DNA of 64,000 nucleotides from Pseudomonas sp. ADAK18 (lineage in GTDB: Bacteria > Pseudomonadota > Gammaproteobacteria > Pseudomonadales > Pseudomonadaceae): contig NZ_CP052859.1 in the NCBI RefSeq assembly GCF_012935695.1, positions 5,931,001-5,995,000 on the forward strand. The letters run 5' to 3'. The notes below the pieces were generated by a model that was not told the DNA's origin, did not search any database, and saw only the letters and a program-made list of their open reading frames with translations. The position numbers and the translations under genes were made by a program. The number at the start of each line of letters is the position of its first letter. Positions within the stretch are counted from its first letter, which is position 1. Positions 1 to 10,446 of this stretch are shown here, in pieces.

Positions 1-1295
1 GGGAATTCCTTGGAGGCCAGCTCCGACGCCGAGTACACCGAAGCACCGGCTTCGGAGACCATGACCTTGGTCATCTGCATGCCTGGGTACTTTTTGATCA
101 GTTCGGCAGCCAACTTGTCGGTTTCGCGGCTGGCGGTACCGTTGCCGATGGCGATCAGGTCCACGGAGTGCTTGGCACACAGGGCGGCCAGGATGGCGAT
201 GGTCTGGTCCCATTTATTGTGGGGCACGTGGGGGTAAACCGTGGCGTGATCGAGCATCTTGCCGGTGGCATCGACCACCGCAACCTTGCAACCGGTGCGC
301 AAGCCCGGGTCTAGGCCCAAGGTAGCGCGCGGGCCTGCGGGTGCGGCCAGCAGCAAGTCGTGCAGGTTGTGGGCGAAGACGTTGATGGCCTCGGTCTCGG
401 CACCGTCGCGCAACTCGCCCAGCAGATCGGTTTCCAGGTGAGTGTAGAGCTTGACCTTCCAGGTCCAGCGCACGACTTCACCGAGCCACTTGTCCGCAGC
501 ACGGTTCTGGTTCTGGATACCGAATTGTTGACCGATCATGCCTTCGCACGGGTGCATGGTGCCTGGCAGTTCGTCGCCGACTTTCAGTGCGGAGCTGAGA
601 ATGCCTTCGTTGCGCCCGCGGAAAATCGCCAGGGCACGGTGGGACGGCATGCTCTTGAGCGGTTCGTCGTGTTCGAAATAGTCGCGGAATTTGGCGCCTT
701 CCTCTTCTTTGCCGGCGATTACGCGGGCACTGAGGGTGGCTTCCTGTTTCAGGTAGTTGCGCAGTTTTTCCAGCAGGTTGGCGTCTTCGGCAAAACGCTC
801 CATGAGGATGTACTTGGCGCCTTCGAGGGCGGCCTTGACGTCGGCAACGCCTTTTTCGGCATCGACAAAGCGTGCAGCTTCACCTTCCGGGGCCAGGGAC
901 GGGTCGTTGAACAGACCGTCGGCCAACTCGCCGAGGCCGGCTTCCAGGGCGATCTGGCCCTTGGTGCGGCGCTTCTGCTTGTACGGCAGGTACAAGTCTT
1001 CGAGGCGGGTCTTGGTGTCGGCGAGTTTGATGTCGCGTTCAAGTTGTGGAGTCAACTTGCCCTGTTCCTCGATGCTGGCGAGGATGCTGATGCGCCGTTC
1101 GTCGAGTTCTCGCAGGTAGCGCAGACGCTCTTCCAGATGTCGCAACTGGATGTCGTCGAGGCTGCCGGTCACTTCTTTTCGGTAACGGGCGATGAAGGGC
1201 ACCGTGGAGCCTTCATCCAGAAGGGCGACGGCCGCTTCGACCTGTTGTGGGCGTACACCGAGTTCCTCGGCGATGCGGCTGTTGATGCTGTCCAT
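1..1295 (-). CDS. tex: Tex, RNA-binding transcriptional accessory protein (5' part only)
   Basis: Tex is a cytoplasmic nucleic-acid-binding protein thought to act with RNA polymerase. The visible part is 431 codons from an ATG at 1295; the 3' half, including the S1 RNA-binding domain expected in a protein of about 770 residues, lies left of the window. The N-terminal helical region is recognisable ([10 protein letters not shown] near residue 30, [16 protein letters not shown] near 100), and the start of the YqgF-like RNase H fold follows ([17 protein letters not shown] near 340). It is transcribed away from ompR, with a 357-bp gap between the two starts. That gap holds an inverted repeat near ompR and no gene I can support. 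Truncation is due to the window edge, not to damage. Confidence 0.95.
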   Translation of the reverse strand, partial: MDSINSRIAEELGVRPQQVEAAVALLDEGSTVPFIARYRKEVTGSLDDIQLRHLEERLRYLRELDERRISILASIEEQGKLTPQLERDIKLADTKTRLEDLYLPYKQKRRTKGQIALEAGLGELADGLFNDPSLAPEGEAARFVDAEKGVADVKAALEGAKYILMERFAEDANLLEKLRNYLKQEATLSARVIAGKEEEGAKFRDYFEHDEPLKSMPSHRALAIFRGRNEGILSSALKVGDELPGTMHPCEGMIGQQFGIQNQNRAADKWLGEVVRWTWKVKLYTHLETDLLGELRDGAETEAINVFAHNLHDLLLAAPAGPRATLGLDPGLRTGCKVAVVDATGKMLDHATVYPHVPHNKWDQTIAILAALCAKHSVDLIAIGNGTASRETDKLAAELIKKYPGMQMTKVMVSEAGASVYSASELASKEF

Positions 1296-1594
1296 AAAAC
1301 CACCTGAAATTCTGAAAGCAGCTCGCGGGCCCGGAAAACAAGGCCCTGCGAGGCTGGTTGAGCGGCCCGACTGGCGCCGCTACCTGGGTCAAGAGGCTGC
1401 CTATTGACCCTCGAAATCGGAAAATCACTGCAAGAGCGTGAAAAAAAGACGTCCTGCAGTAAACAGTAATGATCTGACGTTGCCCTGCACAAAGGCGGCG
1501 CATTATAACCAGCGTTCTACTCTTGGGGGGATTGCGCCGGTGGTTGTAAGGCTCGGGTTCGCTGGCGGTAGAGGAAAAATCTGCTAACAATGCA

Positions 1595-1636
1595 CTCGGT
1601 GCGTATAACGGCAGCTACGCCATAATGCGCACCGAG
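1595..1636. promoter_or_regulatory. Inverted repeat in the ompR leader
   Basis: CTCGGTGCG (1595-1603) and CGCACCGAG (1628-1636) are perfect 9-base inverted arms separated by 24 bases. The left arm also overlaps a shorter palindrome, GCACTCGGTGC. The right arm ends just before the ompR ribosome binding site (AGAGGAG, about 1640-1646). It could be an operator or an mRNA hairpin that affects ompR translation; the sequence alone does not decide. Confidence 0.4.
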
Positions 1637-1652
1637 ATAAGAGGAGCATCTA

Positions 1653-2393
1653 ATGAGCAGCACTGCACAAACTGCTGAAGGCGAAAAAATTCTCATCGTT
1701 GACGACGATCCGGGGCTGAGCAGCCTGCTGGAGCGTTTTTTCAACTCCAAGGGCTATCGTGCCCGCGCCGTACCGAACACCGAACAAATGGACCGCCTTC
1801 TGGGGCGCGAAGTATTCAATCTGGTCGTACTCGACTTGATGCTGCCCGGCGAAGACGGCCTGACTGCCTGCAAGCGTCTGCGTGGCGCGAACAATCAGAT
1901 TCCAATCATCATGCTGACCGCCAAGGGTGATGAGCTGAGTCGCATCAAGGGGCTCGAGCTGGGCGCCGACGATTACCTGGCCAAGCCGTTCAACCCCGAT
2001 GAGCTGATGGCTCGGGTCAAGGCGGTGCTGCGTCGCCAGGCTGCTCCGGTGCCGGGCGCCCCGGGTAGTGAAGACGAAAGCGTGACCTTCGGCGACTACG
2101 AGCTGTCGTTGGCGACCCGTGAGTTGAAACGTGGTGATGAAGTCCACATGCTGACCACCGGCGAATTTGCGGTGCTCAAGGCCTTGGTGATGAACGCTCG
2201 CCAGCCGTTGACCCGTGACAAGTTGATGAATCTGGCCCGTGGTCGCGAATGGGACGCTCTGGAGCGCTCCATCGATGTGCAGATATCCCGTCTGCGCCGG
2301 ATGATCGAGCCGGATCCATCCAAGCCGCGCTATATCCAGACGGTGTGGGGTGTGGGTTATGTATTTGTGCCGGATGGCACTGCGACCAAGTGA
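1653..2393 (+). CDS. ompR: OmpR-family response regulator
   Basis: Cytoplasmic DNA-binding response regulator of the OmpR-EnvZ pair (AmgR-AmgS in P. aeruginosa). It has 246 residues. The receiver domain occupies about residues 10-125, with the acidic pocket IVDDD, the phospho-acceptor in LVVLDLMLPGEDG near residue 60, and the switch Lys in DDYLAKPFNPDE. A winged-helix DNA-binding domain fills about 145-242 (RSIDVQISRLRRMIEPD, VWGVGYVF). The ATG at 1653 follows a good ribosome binding site, AGAGGAG. envZ follows in the same direction but after 116 bp, unlike the overlap common in enterics. The family controls envelope and aminoglycoside stress responses in Pseudomonas. Confidence 0.96.
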   Translation: MSSTAQTAEGEKILIVDDDPGLSSLLERFFNSKGYRARAVPNTEQMDRLLGREVFNLVVLDLMLPGEDGLTACKRLRGANNQIPIIMLTAKGDELSRIKGLELGADDYLAKPFNPDELMARVKAVLRRQAAPVPGAPGSEDESVTFGDYELSLATRELKRGDEVHMLTTGEFAVLKALVMNARQPLTRDKLMNLARGREWDALERSIDVQISRLRRMIEPDPSKPRYIQTVWGVGYVFVPDGTATK

Positions 2394-2401
2394 TCGATGA
2401 T

Positions 2402-2464
2402 TTGCAGACGCGGGCATTCTGAAGTTCGTCCCCTTTGGGACGACTGGATGCCCGGCGTCTGCAA
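2402..2464. repeat. Long hairpin between ompR and envZ
   Basis: The arms 2402-2417 and 2448-2464 pair over 16 bases with a single bulge. A second hairpin is nested inside (TCGTCCC at 2426-2432 with GGGACGA at 2437-2443). No T tract follows, so this is not a classical intrinsic terminator. A 15-base palindrome, GCGAGCGCCGCTCGC, lies just downstream. The element could set the ompR:envZ expression ratio by attenuation, RNA processing or mRNA protection, or it may be a mobile palindrome. Confidence 0.6.
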
Positions 2465-2509
2465 TTCTGCGAGCGCCGCTCGCTCCTGCAAGGTGTCTAG
2501 CTGTCTTCT

Positions 2510-3823
2510 ATGAAAACCCCGCTCTGGTTCCCGCAAAGCTTCTTCTCCCGCACCCTTTGGCTGGTGCTGATCGTCGTTCTTTTTTCCAAGGCACTGACCC
2601 TGGTTTATCTATTGATGAACGAGGACGTGCTGGTAGATCGACAGTACAGCCACGGCGTCGCCCTGACGTTACGCGCCTATTGGGCTGCGGACCCCGAGAA
2701 TCGCGAGAAGATCGCCAAGGCTGCGACGCTTGTCCGGGTGGTGGGTGCTGGTGTGCCCGAAGGCGAACAGCATTGGCCCTACAGTGAGATTTACCAGCGC
2801 CAGATGCAGGCCGAACTGGGTGACGACACCGAAGTACGCCTGCGCATGCATGTGTCGCCGGCACTGTGGGTCCGAGCACCAAGCCTGGGGGATGGCTGGC
2901 TGAAAGTGCCACTGTATCCGCATCCGTTGCGTGGGCAGAAAATCTGGAACGTGTTGGGTTGGTTCCTGGCCATTGGTTTGCTTTCAACCGCGTCCGCCTG
3001 GATCTTCGTGCGCCAGCTCAATCAGCCGCTCAAGCGCTTGGTGTTTGCGGCTCGCCAATTGGGTCAGGGTCGCAGTGTGCGCCTGCCCATCAGTGACACA
3101 CCGAGCGAAATGACCGAGGTGTACAGCGCGTTCAACCAGATGGCCGAGGATGTCGAACAGGCAGGCCGCGAGCGCGAGCTGATGCTCGCGGGCGTGTCCC
3201 ATGACCTGCGCACACCGCTGACGCGCCTGCGCCTTTCCCTGGAGCTGATGGGTAACCACACTGACCTTACCGACGACATGGTTCGTGATATCGAAGACAT
3301 GGACGCGATCCTCGACCAGTTCCTGGCCTTTATCCGCGATGGCCGTGACGAGGTTGTGGAGGAGGTCGACCTGACGGATCTGGTGCGCGAAGTGGTGGCA
3401 CCCTACAACCAGAACGGTGAGCAGGTGCGCATGCGTCTGGAGCCAATCCAGCCGTTCGCGTTGCGTCGGGTGTCGATGAAACGGCTGCTTAACAACCTGA
3501 TCGGCAATGCCTTGCACCATGCCGGTTCTGACGTGGAAGTGGCGGCTTACGTGTCGGGAGACCCTAGCGCGCCTTATGTGGTGCTGAGTGTCATGGACCG
3601 TGGCGCCGGCATTGATCCCGATGAGTTGGAAGGCATCTTCAACCCCTTCACTCGTGGCGACCGTGCCCGGGGTGGCAAAGGGACAGGCCTGGGTTTGGCC
3701 ATTGTGCGGCGGATTGCTTCGATGCACGGTGGCAATGTTGAATTGCGTAACCGTACCGAGGGCGGTCTGGAAGCGCGGGTGCGCTTGCCGTTGGGGCTGA
3801 TGTTGCCAAGGGATGCGGTCTAA
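2510..3823 (+). CDS. envZ: EnvZ-family sensor histidine kinase
   Basis: Inner-membrane sensor kinase partner of OmpR, 437 residues. A first transmembrane helix at about 13-35 is followed by a periplasmic segment of about 110 residues. A second helix (about 146-167) leads into a HAMP linker. The phospho-acceptor His is about residue 231 in VSHDLRTPLTRLR. The ATPase domain shows the N box (LLNNLIGNALHH), DRGAGID, and the glycine-rich GGKGTGLGLAIV. The start ATG at 2510 has only a weak ribosome binding site, which fits lower kinase than regulator expression. The gene ends directly before a REP doublet. By family knowledge it phosphorylates and dephosphorylates OmpR; the stimulus cannot be read from the sequence. 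Confidence 0.95.
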   Translation: MKTPLWFPQSFFSRTLWLVLIVVLFSKALTLVYLLMNEDVLVDRQYSHGVALTLRAYWAADPENREKIAKAATLVRVVGAGVPEGEQHWPYSEIYQRQMQAELGDDTEVRLRMHVSPALWVRAPSLGDGWLKVPLYPHPLRGQKIWNVLGWFLAIGLLSTASAWIFVRQLNQPLKRLVFAARQLGQGRSVRLPISDTPSEMTEVYSAFNQMAEDVEQAGRERELMLAGVSHDLRTPLTRLRLSLELMGNHTDLTDDMVRDIEDMDAILDQFLAFIRDGRDEVVEEVDLTDLVREVVAPYNQNGEQVRMRLEPIQPFALRRVSMKRLLNNLIGNALHHAGSDVEVAAYVSGDPSAPYVVLSVMDRGAGIDPDELEGIFNPFTRGDRARGGKGTGLGLAIVRRIASMHGGNVELRNRTEGGLEARVRLPLGLMLPRDAV

Positions 3824-3927
3824 TGTGGGAGCGGCGGTGCGACGATTCGACTTGCTCGCGAATGCGGTGTTTCAGTCACTGTTATGTCGACTGATCCACC
3901 GCATTCGCGAGCAAGCCCGCTCCCACA
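3824..3927. repeat. REP doublet (REPIN-like palindromic repeat)
   Basis: Two inverted REP units surround a short variable loop just after the envZ stop. The right unit carries GCGAGCAAGCCCGCTCCCAC. The left unit is a variant, GCGGTGCGACGATTCGACTT, flanked by the usual GTGGGAGCG and GCTCGCGAATGCGG. The same variant recurs near 44.2 kb, so at least two REP sequence classes exist here. Confidence 0.85.
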
Positions 3928-3958
3928 CTCGTTCTGCGTTGCTTTGATGCTTGTGTTT

Positions 3959-4864
3959 CTAGCCCTTGCCTTTGGTTCGGGTCATGTTCGGTCCACCATT
4001 CTTCTCCAGATGCTGAATGATGATCCCGGCCACATCCTTGCCGGTAGTGGTCTCAATCCCCTCCAGACCCGGTGATGAGTTCACTTCCATCACCAATGGC
4101 CCGTGATTCGACCGCAAGATATCTACCCCGGCCACACTCAACCCCATCACCTTGGCTGCTCGCAGCGCGGTCATGCGTTCTTCGGGGGTGATCTTGATCA
4201 AGCTGGCGCTGCCGCCTCGGTGCAGGTTGGAGCGAAACTCTCCTGGCTTGGCCTGGCGCTTCATCGCAGCAATCACCTTGTCGCCCACCACGAAGCAGCG
4301 GATATCCGCGCCACCGGCTTCCTTGATGTATTCCTGGACCATGATGTTCTGCTTGAGGCCCATGAACGCTTCGATCACCGATTCGGCCGCCGTGGCGGTT
4401 TCGCAGAGCACCACGCCGATACCTTGGGTGCCTTCCAGTACCTTGATCACCAGCGGCGCACCGTTGACCATCTCGATCAGGTCGGGAATGTCATCGGGGG
4501 AGTGGGCAAAACCTGTTACCGGCAAGCCAATACCGCGCCGCGACAGTAATTGCAGCGAGCGCAGCTTGTCTCGGGAGCGGGCGATAGCCACTGACTCGTT
4601 GAGCGGAAACACCCCCATCATTTCAAACTGGCGTAACACGGCGCAGCCATAGAAGGTCACCGAGGCGCCGATTCGCGGGATCACCGCATCGAAGCCCTCC
4701 AGCGGTTTTCCTCGGTAGTGGATCTGCGGCTTATGACTGGCAATGTTCATATAGGCGCGCAACGTATCGATCACCACCATCTCATGGCCACGTTCGGTGC
4801 CGGCCTCGACCAGGCGACGGGTGGAATACAGACGCGGGTTACGCGACAGCACAGCGATCTTCAT
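3959..4864 (-). CDS. rimK: RimK, ribosomal protein S6 glutamate ligase
   Basis: ATP-grasp ligase of 301 residues that adds glutamate residues to the C terminus of ribosomal protein S6. The N terminus reads [20 protein letters not shown]. The central ATP-grasp fold shows [15 protein letters not shown] (about 140-155) and the metal-binding [14 protein letters not shown] near 265. The ATG overlaps the stop of rimB (ATGA), indicating translational coupling. In P. fluorescens RimK is reported to be regulated by cyclic di-GMP together with RimA and RimB, and it alters ribosome composition during rhizosphere colonisation. The two-gene rimB-rimK layout here lacks an adjacent rimA. Confidence 0.94.
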   Translation of the reverse strand: MKIAVLSRNPRLYSTRRLVEAGTERGHEMVVIDTLRAYMNIASHKPQIHYRGKPLEGFDAVIPRIGASVTFYGCAVLRQFEMMGVFPLNESVAIARSRDKLRSLQLLSRRGIGLPVTGFAHSPDDIPDLIEMVNGAPLVIKVLEGTQGIGVVLCETATAAESVIEAFMGLKQNIMVQEYIKEAGGADIRCFVVGDKVIAAMKRQAKPGEFRSNLHRGGSASLIKITPEERMTALRAAKVMGLSVAGVDILRSNHGPLVMEVNSSPGLEGIETTTGKDVAGIIIQHLEKNGGPNMTRTKGKG

Positions 4865-5343
4865 GCAACACCTGTGGCAGAAATAGTAGAGACCGGGAAC
4901 ACCGGCTTGTCTTGAACGTATTTGAGCCCGGGATTGACCACCAACTGGCCGTCAATCAGGGCTTTGGAACCGAGCAACAGGCGATAGCGCATGGCTTTGC
5001 GGCAGGCGAGGGTGAACTCCACCCGCCATACGCGATCGCCCAGGGCCAGGGTGGTGCTGATGACATAGCGCACCTGCGCCTGGCCGTTGGAGCTTTTGAT
5101 GGTTTTCATCGCCACTAGTGGCGCTTCGCAGCGCCGGTGGCGCAGTTGCACCACGCTGCCCAGGTGCGCGGTGAAGCGCACCCACTTCTTACCGTCGCGC
5201 TCGAACGGCTCGATCTCGGTGGCATGCAGGCTGGAGGTACTGGCACCGGTGTCGATTTTTGCGCGCAGGCCCGCTACTCCCAACTCGGGTAGTGCCACCC
5301 ACTCACGCAGACCGACAACGGTCAAATGGTCAAATGTCTTCAA
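4861..5343 (-). CDS. rimB: RimB-like retropepsin-fold protease (ATP-dependent zinc protease family)
   Basis: Protein of 160 residues with the aspartic-protease-like signature [14 protein letters not shown] near residue 30 and a typical C-terminal half ([18 protein letters not shown]). In P. fluorescens the homologue RimB is reported to remove or limit glutamates added to S6 by RimK. It overlaps rimK by 4 bases and must be co-transcribed with it. The start is a TTG at 5343, which gives the family's usual N terminus but has no clear ribosome binding site; a second in-frame TTG lies a few codons downstream. The 297 bp before hslR contain no EAL-domain rimA gene and nothing else I can support. 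Confidence 0.85.
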   Translation of the reverse strand: MKTFDHLTVVGLREWVALPELGVAGLRAKIDTGASTSSLHATEIEPFERDGKKWVRFTAHLGSVVQLRHRRCEAPLVAMKTIKSSNGQAQVRYVISTTLALGDRVWRVEFTLACRKAMRYRLLLGSKALIDGQLVVNPGLKYVQDKPVFPVSTISATGVA

Positions 5344-5640
5344 TATGGATAACCGGCAATCAGAAATATTTCGTAGTCGTCGAGGACAGTAACGTCCAAC
5401 TGCTCAAGGATTGTGACAATCCCAGAGCTGTCACTGAGGGTGACGCGCCGATTTCGCGGTATTCACGCAGAATATTCGGCAAATGGCGACAGTTATCTAT
5501 CGGGCTTCGCAAATCAGTGGGTTCAAGGGAAACTCACGAAAACAGCGTGATGTCTGGCGTATCTTAGGTGAGCCCAAGGGTTTATGCGTCGTAGGGTTTC
5601 AACGTTAAAGTTGCGGCATTTTTCAGAGCGAGGAATTCAA

Positions 5641-6048
5641 GTGGCCCAGAAGCAGGAAGAGGACGAAAAAGTCCGTTTGGACAAGTGGCTGTGGGCGGCG
5701 CGCTTCTACAAGACACGTGCCCTGGCCAAGGCGGCTATTGAGAGTGGCAAGGTGCATTGCCGGGGGGAGCGCTGCAAGCCGGGCAAGGAGCCGCGTTTGG
5801 GTGATGAGTTCCAGATCCGTGCCGGTTTTGATGAGCGGACCGTGGTGGTTCAGGCGCTGTCCATCGTTCGTCGTGGGGCGCCTGAAGCCCAGGCGCTGTA
5901 CACCGAAACCGAAGCCAGCATCGCCAAGCGCGAAAAGGCGGCGGCGATGCGTAAGGCGGGATCTCTTGGCGTCAGCACCGATGGCAAGCCGAGCAAGAAG
6001 CAACGACGGGACCTGTTCAAGTTCCGTGGCAGTGGCAACGACGATTGA
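5641..6048 (+). CDS. hslR: Hsp15, S4-domain ribosome-associated heat-shock protein
   Basis: Protein of 135 residues, close to the 133 of E. coli Hsp15. It binds the 50S subunit that still carries a stalled nascent peptidyl-tRNA and helps recycle it. The S4 RNA-binding fold starts at VRLDKWLWAARFYKTRALA near residue 11 and covers about 60 residues; the basic C-terminal tail ends KKQRRDLFKF. I chose the GTG at 5641 because an AGGA lies about 8-12 bases upstream and the protein then begins as expected for the family; an ATG at 5584 would add 19 unlikely residues. hslO follows 108 bp downstream. Confidence 0.92.
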   Translation: MAQKQEEDEKVRLDKWLWAARFYKTRALAKAAIESGKVHCRGERCKPGKEPRLGDEFQIRAGFDERTVVVQALSIVRRGAPEAQALYTETEASIAKREKAAAMRKAGSLGVSTDGKPSKKQRRDLFKFRGSGNDD

Positions 6049-6156
6049 GGTCAACCGGTAATCGCCCAAGACATCACTTGGCTTGGAACAAACCCGGATT
6101 GTTCATAAACTGTTGCATCTTCGCGTTAAAACTCTTCAATTCAGATACCCAGACCT

Positions 6157-7059
6157 ATGACTGATCTACCGGATACCGACTTCACCCAACGCTTCATCTT
6201 CGACGACAGCGACGCCCGCGGCGAACTGGTTGCCCTGGAGCGTAGCTATGCCGAAGTCCTCGCCAAGCATCCCTATCCGGAGCCGGTCGCGCAACTGCTC
6301 GGTGAGCTGATGGCCGCCGCTGCGCTGCTGGTCGGTACAATGAAATTCGATGGTTTGCTGATCCTTCAGGCCCGTTCCGAAGGCCCGATTCCATTGCTGA
6401 TGATCGAGTGCTCCAGCGAGCGGGAAATCCGTGGCCTGGCCCGTTACGACGCCGACCAGATCACCCCGGATGCCACCCTGGCCGACCTGATGCCCAACGG
6501 TGTGCTGGCGCTTACCGTCGACCCGACCGAAGGCCAGCGTTATCAGGGCATCGTCGACCTCGACGGCGATACCCTGTCCGACTGTTTCACCAACTATTTC
6601 GTGATGTCCCAGCAAATCGGCACCCGGTTCTGGCTCAACGCCGACGGCAAGCGCGCCCGTGGCCTGCTGTTGCAGCAATTGCCCAAGGACCGCATCAAGG
6701 ACGACGATGATCGCGCCGAAAGCTGGCGTAACCTCACCGCGCTGGCCGGTACTCTGACAGCCGAAGAGTTGCTGGGCCTGGACAACGAAACCATCCTGCA
6801 CCGCCTTTACCACGAAGAGGCCGTGCGCCTGTTCGACGTGCAGTCCCTGCGTTTTCACTGCAGTTGCTCCCGCGAGCGCTCGGCCAACGCCCTGGTGAGC
6901 CTGGGTCTGGAAGATGCTCAGAATCTTGTGGTGGAGCACGGCGGCCACATCGAAATCGACTGCCAGTTCTGCAACCAGCGCTACTTGTTCGACGCCGCTG
7001 ATATCGCTCAATTGTTCGCCGGGGCCGGTGTCGACACCCCTTCGGGCACCCGCCACTAA
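6157..7059 (+). CDS. hslO: Hsp33, redox-regulated chaperone
   Basis: Cytosolic holdase chaperone of 300 residues, activated by oxidative unfolding. The N-terminal substrate-binding domain covers about residues 1-230. The C-terminal zinc switch is complete: HCSCSRE near residue 230 and [10 protein letters not shown] near 270, giving the CxC and CxxC pairs that bind zinc when reduced. Length and motif spacing match the family. It follows hslR in the same direction, as in E. coli and P. aeruginosa, so the two stress genes probably work on translation and proteostasis together. pckA starts 179 bp downstream. Confidence 0.95.
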   Translation: MTDLPDTDFTQRFIFDDSDARGELVALERSYAEVLAKHPYPEPVAQLLGELMAAAALLVGTMKFDGLLILQARSEGPIPLLMIECSSEREIRGLARYDADQITPDATLADLMPNGVLALTVDPTEGQRYQGIVDLDGDTLSDCFTNYFVMSQQIGTRFWLNADGKRARGLLLQQLPKDRIKDDDDRAESWRNLTALAGTLTAEELLGLDNETILHRLYHEEAVRLFDVQSLRFHCSCSRERSANALVSLGLEDAQNLVVEHGGHIEIDCQFCNQRYLFDAADIAQLFAGAGVDTPSGTRH

Positions 7060-7178
7060 AACGTTTAAGCACAGGTAATTCACCTGACAAACGCCGGATT
7101 AGCGCAGTTCTGACGGGAGGGCCCTACTCTTTTTGGGCTTTTCTGGCATAATCCGGCCCACTTTTTTCGCGGTAGTAG

Positions 7179-8780
<1,602 letters not shown>

Positions 8781-8798
8781 TATTCGGCAGTTGTTGAG

Positions 8799-8828
8799 AA
8801 AAAGCCGCCCCTTGTGGGCGGCTTTTTT
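8799..8828. terminator. Bidirectional intrinsic terminator after pckA
   Basis: The stem GCCGCCC/GGGCGGC has a short loop, a 5-base A run on the left and a 6-base T run on the right. It serves pckA (+) and, read from the other strand, the convergent EamA-type transporter gene. Confidence 0.9.
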
Positions 8829-8840
8829 GTGGGCGAAGGA

Positions 8841-9704
8841 TTAGTCGACGAGGTGCAAAACCACGGCTGCGACTAACACCAGCACAACACCTATTACCTG
8901 CACTGCCGACAGGCGCTCCTTGAAGAATACAAACCCCAGAATTGCGGCGACTGCGCCGGATAAGGTACTGATCACGGTCACCACCGAAACCGACCCGGCT
9001 ATCGCACCCCAAGAAAATGCCGAAAAGCCTCCGAGGTTCATCAAGCTCGCGCCGGTCAGCGTTGCGCAGTTTTTCAACGGTGGGATTTTCAGGCCGTCTT
9101 TGACGTTAAGCACCATCAACACCAACACGCACAGGCCCACCAGATATCCGACCCAAAGCATCGTGACCGGGCCGAGCGTCGGCAGGGTGTAACGGCCTTG
9201 CACCCAAAAACTTGTGCCATAGAGCAGTGCTGCGAGCATCGCGTAGGCAATGGAGCGATTGGGGCTGTTATGCGGTACGCCATTGTCTTTGTGGATGCTG
9301 GATAGGATCACGCCGACCACACACAAGGCGATGCAACCGAGTTGGATCAGGCTGATGTGCTCGCCACTGGCCCAGGACAGCAGGGTGGTGACGACACCGT
9401 ATGAGGTCACCAGAGGCGCGACAATGGCAGCTTTTCCCAGGGCGAAGGCCTTGGACAGGGCGAGGGCTCCAGAGACGGTTAGCAGGGCGGCTGCGGCGCC
9501 TAGTAGCCAGACACTCATGGGGGCCGCGAGAGACTTGATGAGAAACGCCGGGAATATGATCAGCAGCAGAGTCATGATCAGGAAACCCAAAGCTTGGCCG
9601 AAGTACACCGCGCGTTTGACGCCGACGGCTCGGGCGTTGAGGCCTACGAGGAAGTCAGTGCCGCCCCAGAGCAGGGCGGCCAGCAGGCCCATTAGTACGT
9701 CCAT
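8841..9704 (-). CDS. EamA-family (DMT) inner-membrane transporter
   Basis: Protein of 287 residues with about ten hydrophobic helices arranged as two repeats, the layout of EamA/drug-metabolite transporters. The N terminus (MGLLAALLWGGTDFLVG) and the second-half start (YAMLAALLYGTSFWVQGRY, about 155) are the typical repeat beginnings, and the last helix ends in LVLVAAVVLHLVD. Substrate is unknown; family members export metabolites or amino acids. It is a single gene, convergent with pckA across a shared terminator. A partial REP lies in its upstream region near 9768. Confidence 0.85.
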   Translation of the reverse strand: MDVLMGLLAALLWGGTDFLVGLNARAVGVKRAVYFGQALGFLIMTLLLIIFPAFLIKSLAAPMSVWLLGAAAALLTVSGALALSKAFALGKAAIVAPLVTSYGVVTTLLSWASGEHISLIQLGCIALCVVGVILSSIHKDNGVPHNSPNRSIAYAMLAALLYGTSFWVQGRYTLPTLGPVTMLWVGYLVGLCVLVLMVLNVKDGLKIPPLKNCATLTGASLMNLGGFSAFSWGAIAGSVSVVTVISTLSGAVAAILGFVFFKERLSAVQVIGVVLVLVAAVVLHLVD

Positions 9705-9767
9705 GTAAGGTCCTTATTTTTTTAGGGCAGCGGTGTATCAGTTTATAGATGTGGCAACTGTTCTGGC

Positions 9768-9796
9768 CTCATCGCGGGCAAGCCCGGCTCCCACAG
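9768..9796. repeat. Single degenerate REP unit
   Basis: CGCGGGCAAGCCCGGCTCCCAC is a lone REP half related to the REP doublets elsewhere in the window. No partner unit is visible within 100 bases. Confidence 0.6.
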
Positions 9797-9806
9797 TTAT
9801 TGATCT

Positions 9807-10238
9807 TTATTGTGGTTGAGTGCTTTGTGCGCTCGGGTTTTCCAGTGTTTGTGTGTCCCAGCGTTGAGTCTTGATAGCCAGGTAGAGCATGCCGATGGTC
9901 AGCGGGATTTTATCGCCACGGCCTTTGGCTCGGCGTTTCAGGAAGACGTCGAAGACGGGAGGTTGGAAGTAACGATAGGCGTCGTAGTCGTTCAAGTCGA
10001 CAGCGAAGTCCTGTTCCAATACCTCCATGAATTGATTGGCCTCGGCGCCGTCGCAGCCCAGGTCGAGGTTGATGGCGGTTTCAAGGCGTAGCGCCTTGTG
10101 CTCGGGAAGTCCGATTTCTTCGTGCAGCAATTGCAGGAGCTGTTGCATGACGGTGTCTTCGGGGAGGTCGGGGGCCAGGTTCATGGTGGGGTTGCACCGG
10201 AGTAGGTGGAAGGGGCAACTGACTTTATTCGAAGGCAC
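9807..10238 (-). CDS. DUF1493 family protein
   Basis: Small acidic cytoplasmic protein with the DUF1493 pattern: a helical N-terminal part (QQLLQLLHEEIGLPEHKALR), then TAINLDLGCDGAEANQFMEVL, EQDFAVDLNDYDAYRYF, and a C-terminal IPLTIGMLYLAIKT. The family resembles acyl-carrier folds but has no assigned function. The longest form begins with GTG at 10238 (143 residues). The ATG at 10184 (MNLAPDLPED, 125 residues) is an equally good or better start, since neither has a strong ribosome binding site and the first 18 residues look non-conserved. It is divergent from the RecQ-like helicase gene. Confidence 0.75.
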   Translation of the reverse strand: MPSNKVSCPFHLLRCNPTMNLAPDLPEDTVMQQLLQLLHEEIGLPEHKALRLETAINLDLGCDGAEANQFMEVLEQDFAVDLNDYDAYRYFQPPVFDVFLKRRAKGRGDKIPLTIGMLYLAIKTQRWDTQTLENPSAQSTQPQ

Positions 10239-10446
10239 TTGTTCCGGTCCACCAACCGGCTTGTCCAGGTTAGGAATATGTTTGTGGCTGCGTCCTGCAT
10301 AAGGTTAAAACGTTTCCTACAGGTACCTGCTCCATCGCTCAGCCTGTGTATCATCCTGTCTCTTTTCTCCTTATGACCTTTCTCGATTCGCCGAACGTGC
10401 TGGTCTATGTTTTGAGCTCGTTCAGCGGTCAATGGAGTGACAGCTT

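Noticed and set aside
360..1307. Plus-strand open frame of 315 codons over tex
   Set aside because: Antisense shadow of the tex coding sequence; the minus strand carries the recognisable Tex protein.
3824..3927. Short repeats considered as a CRISPR array
   Set aside because: They are inverted REP pairs scattered at gene ends, not regularly spaced direct repeats with unique spacers; no cas genes are present.
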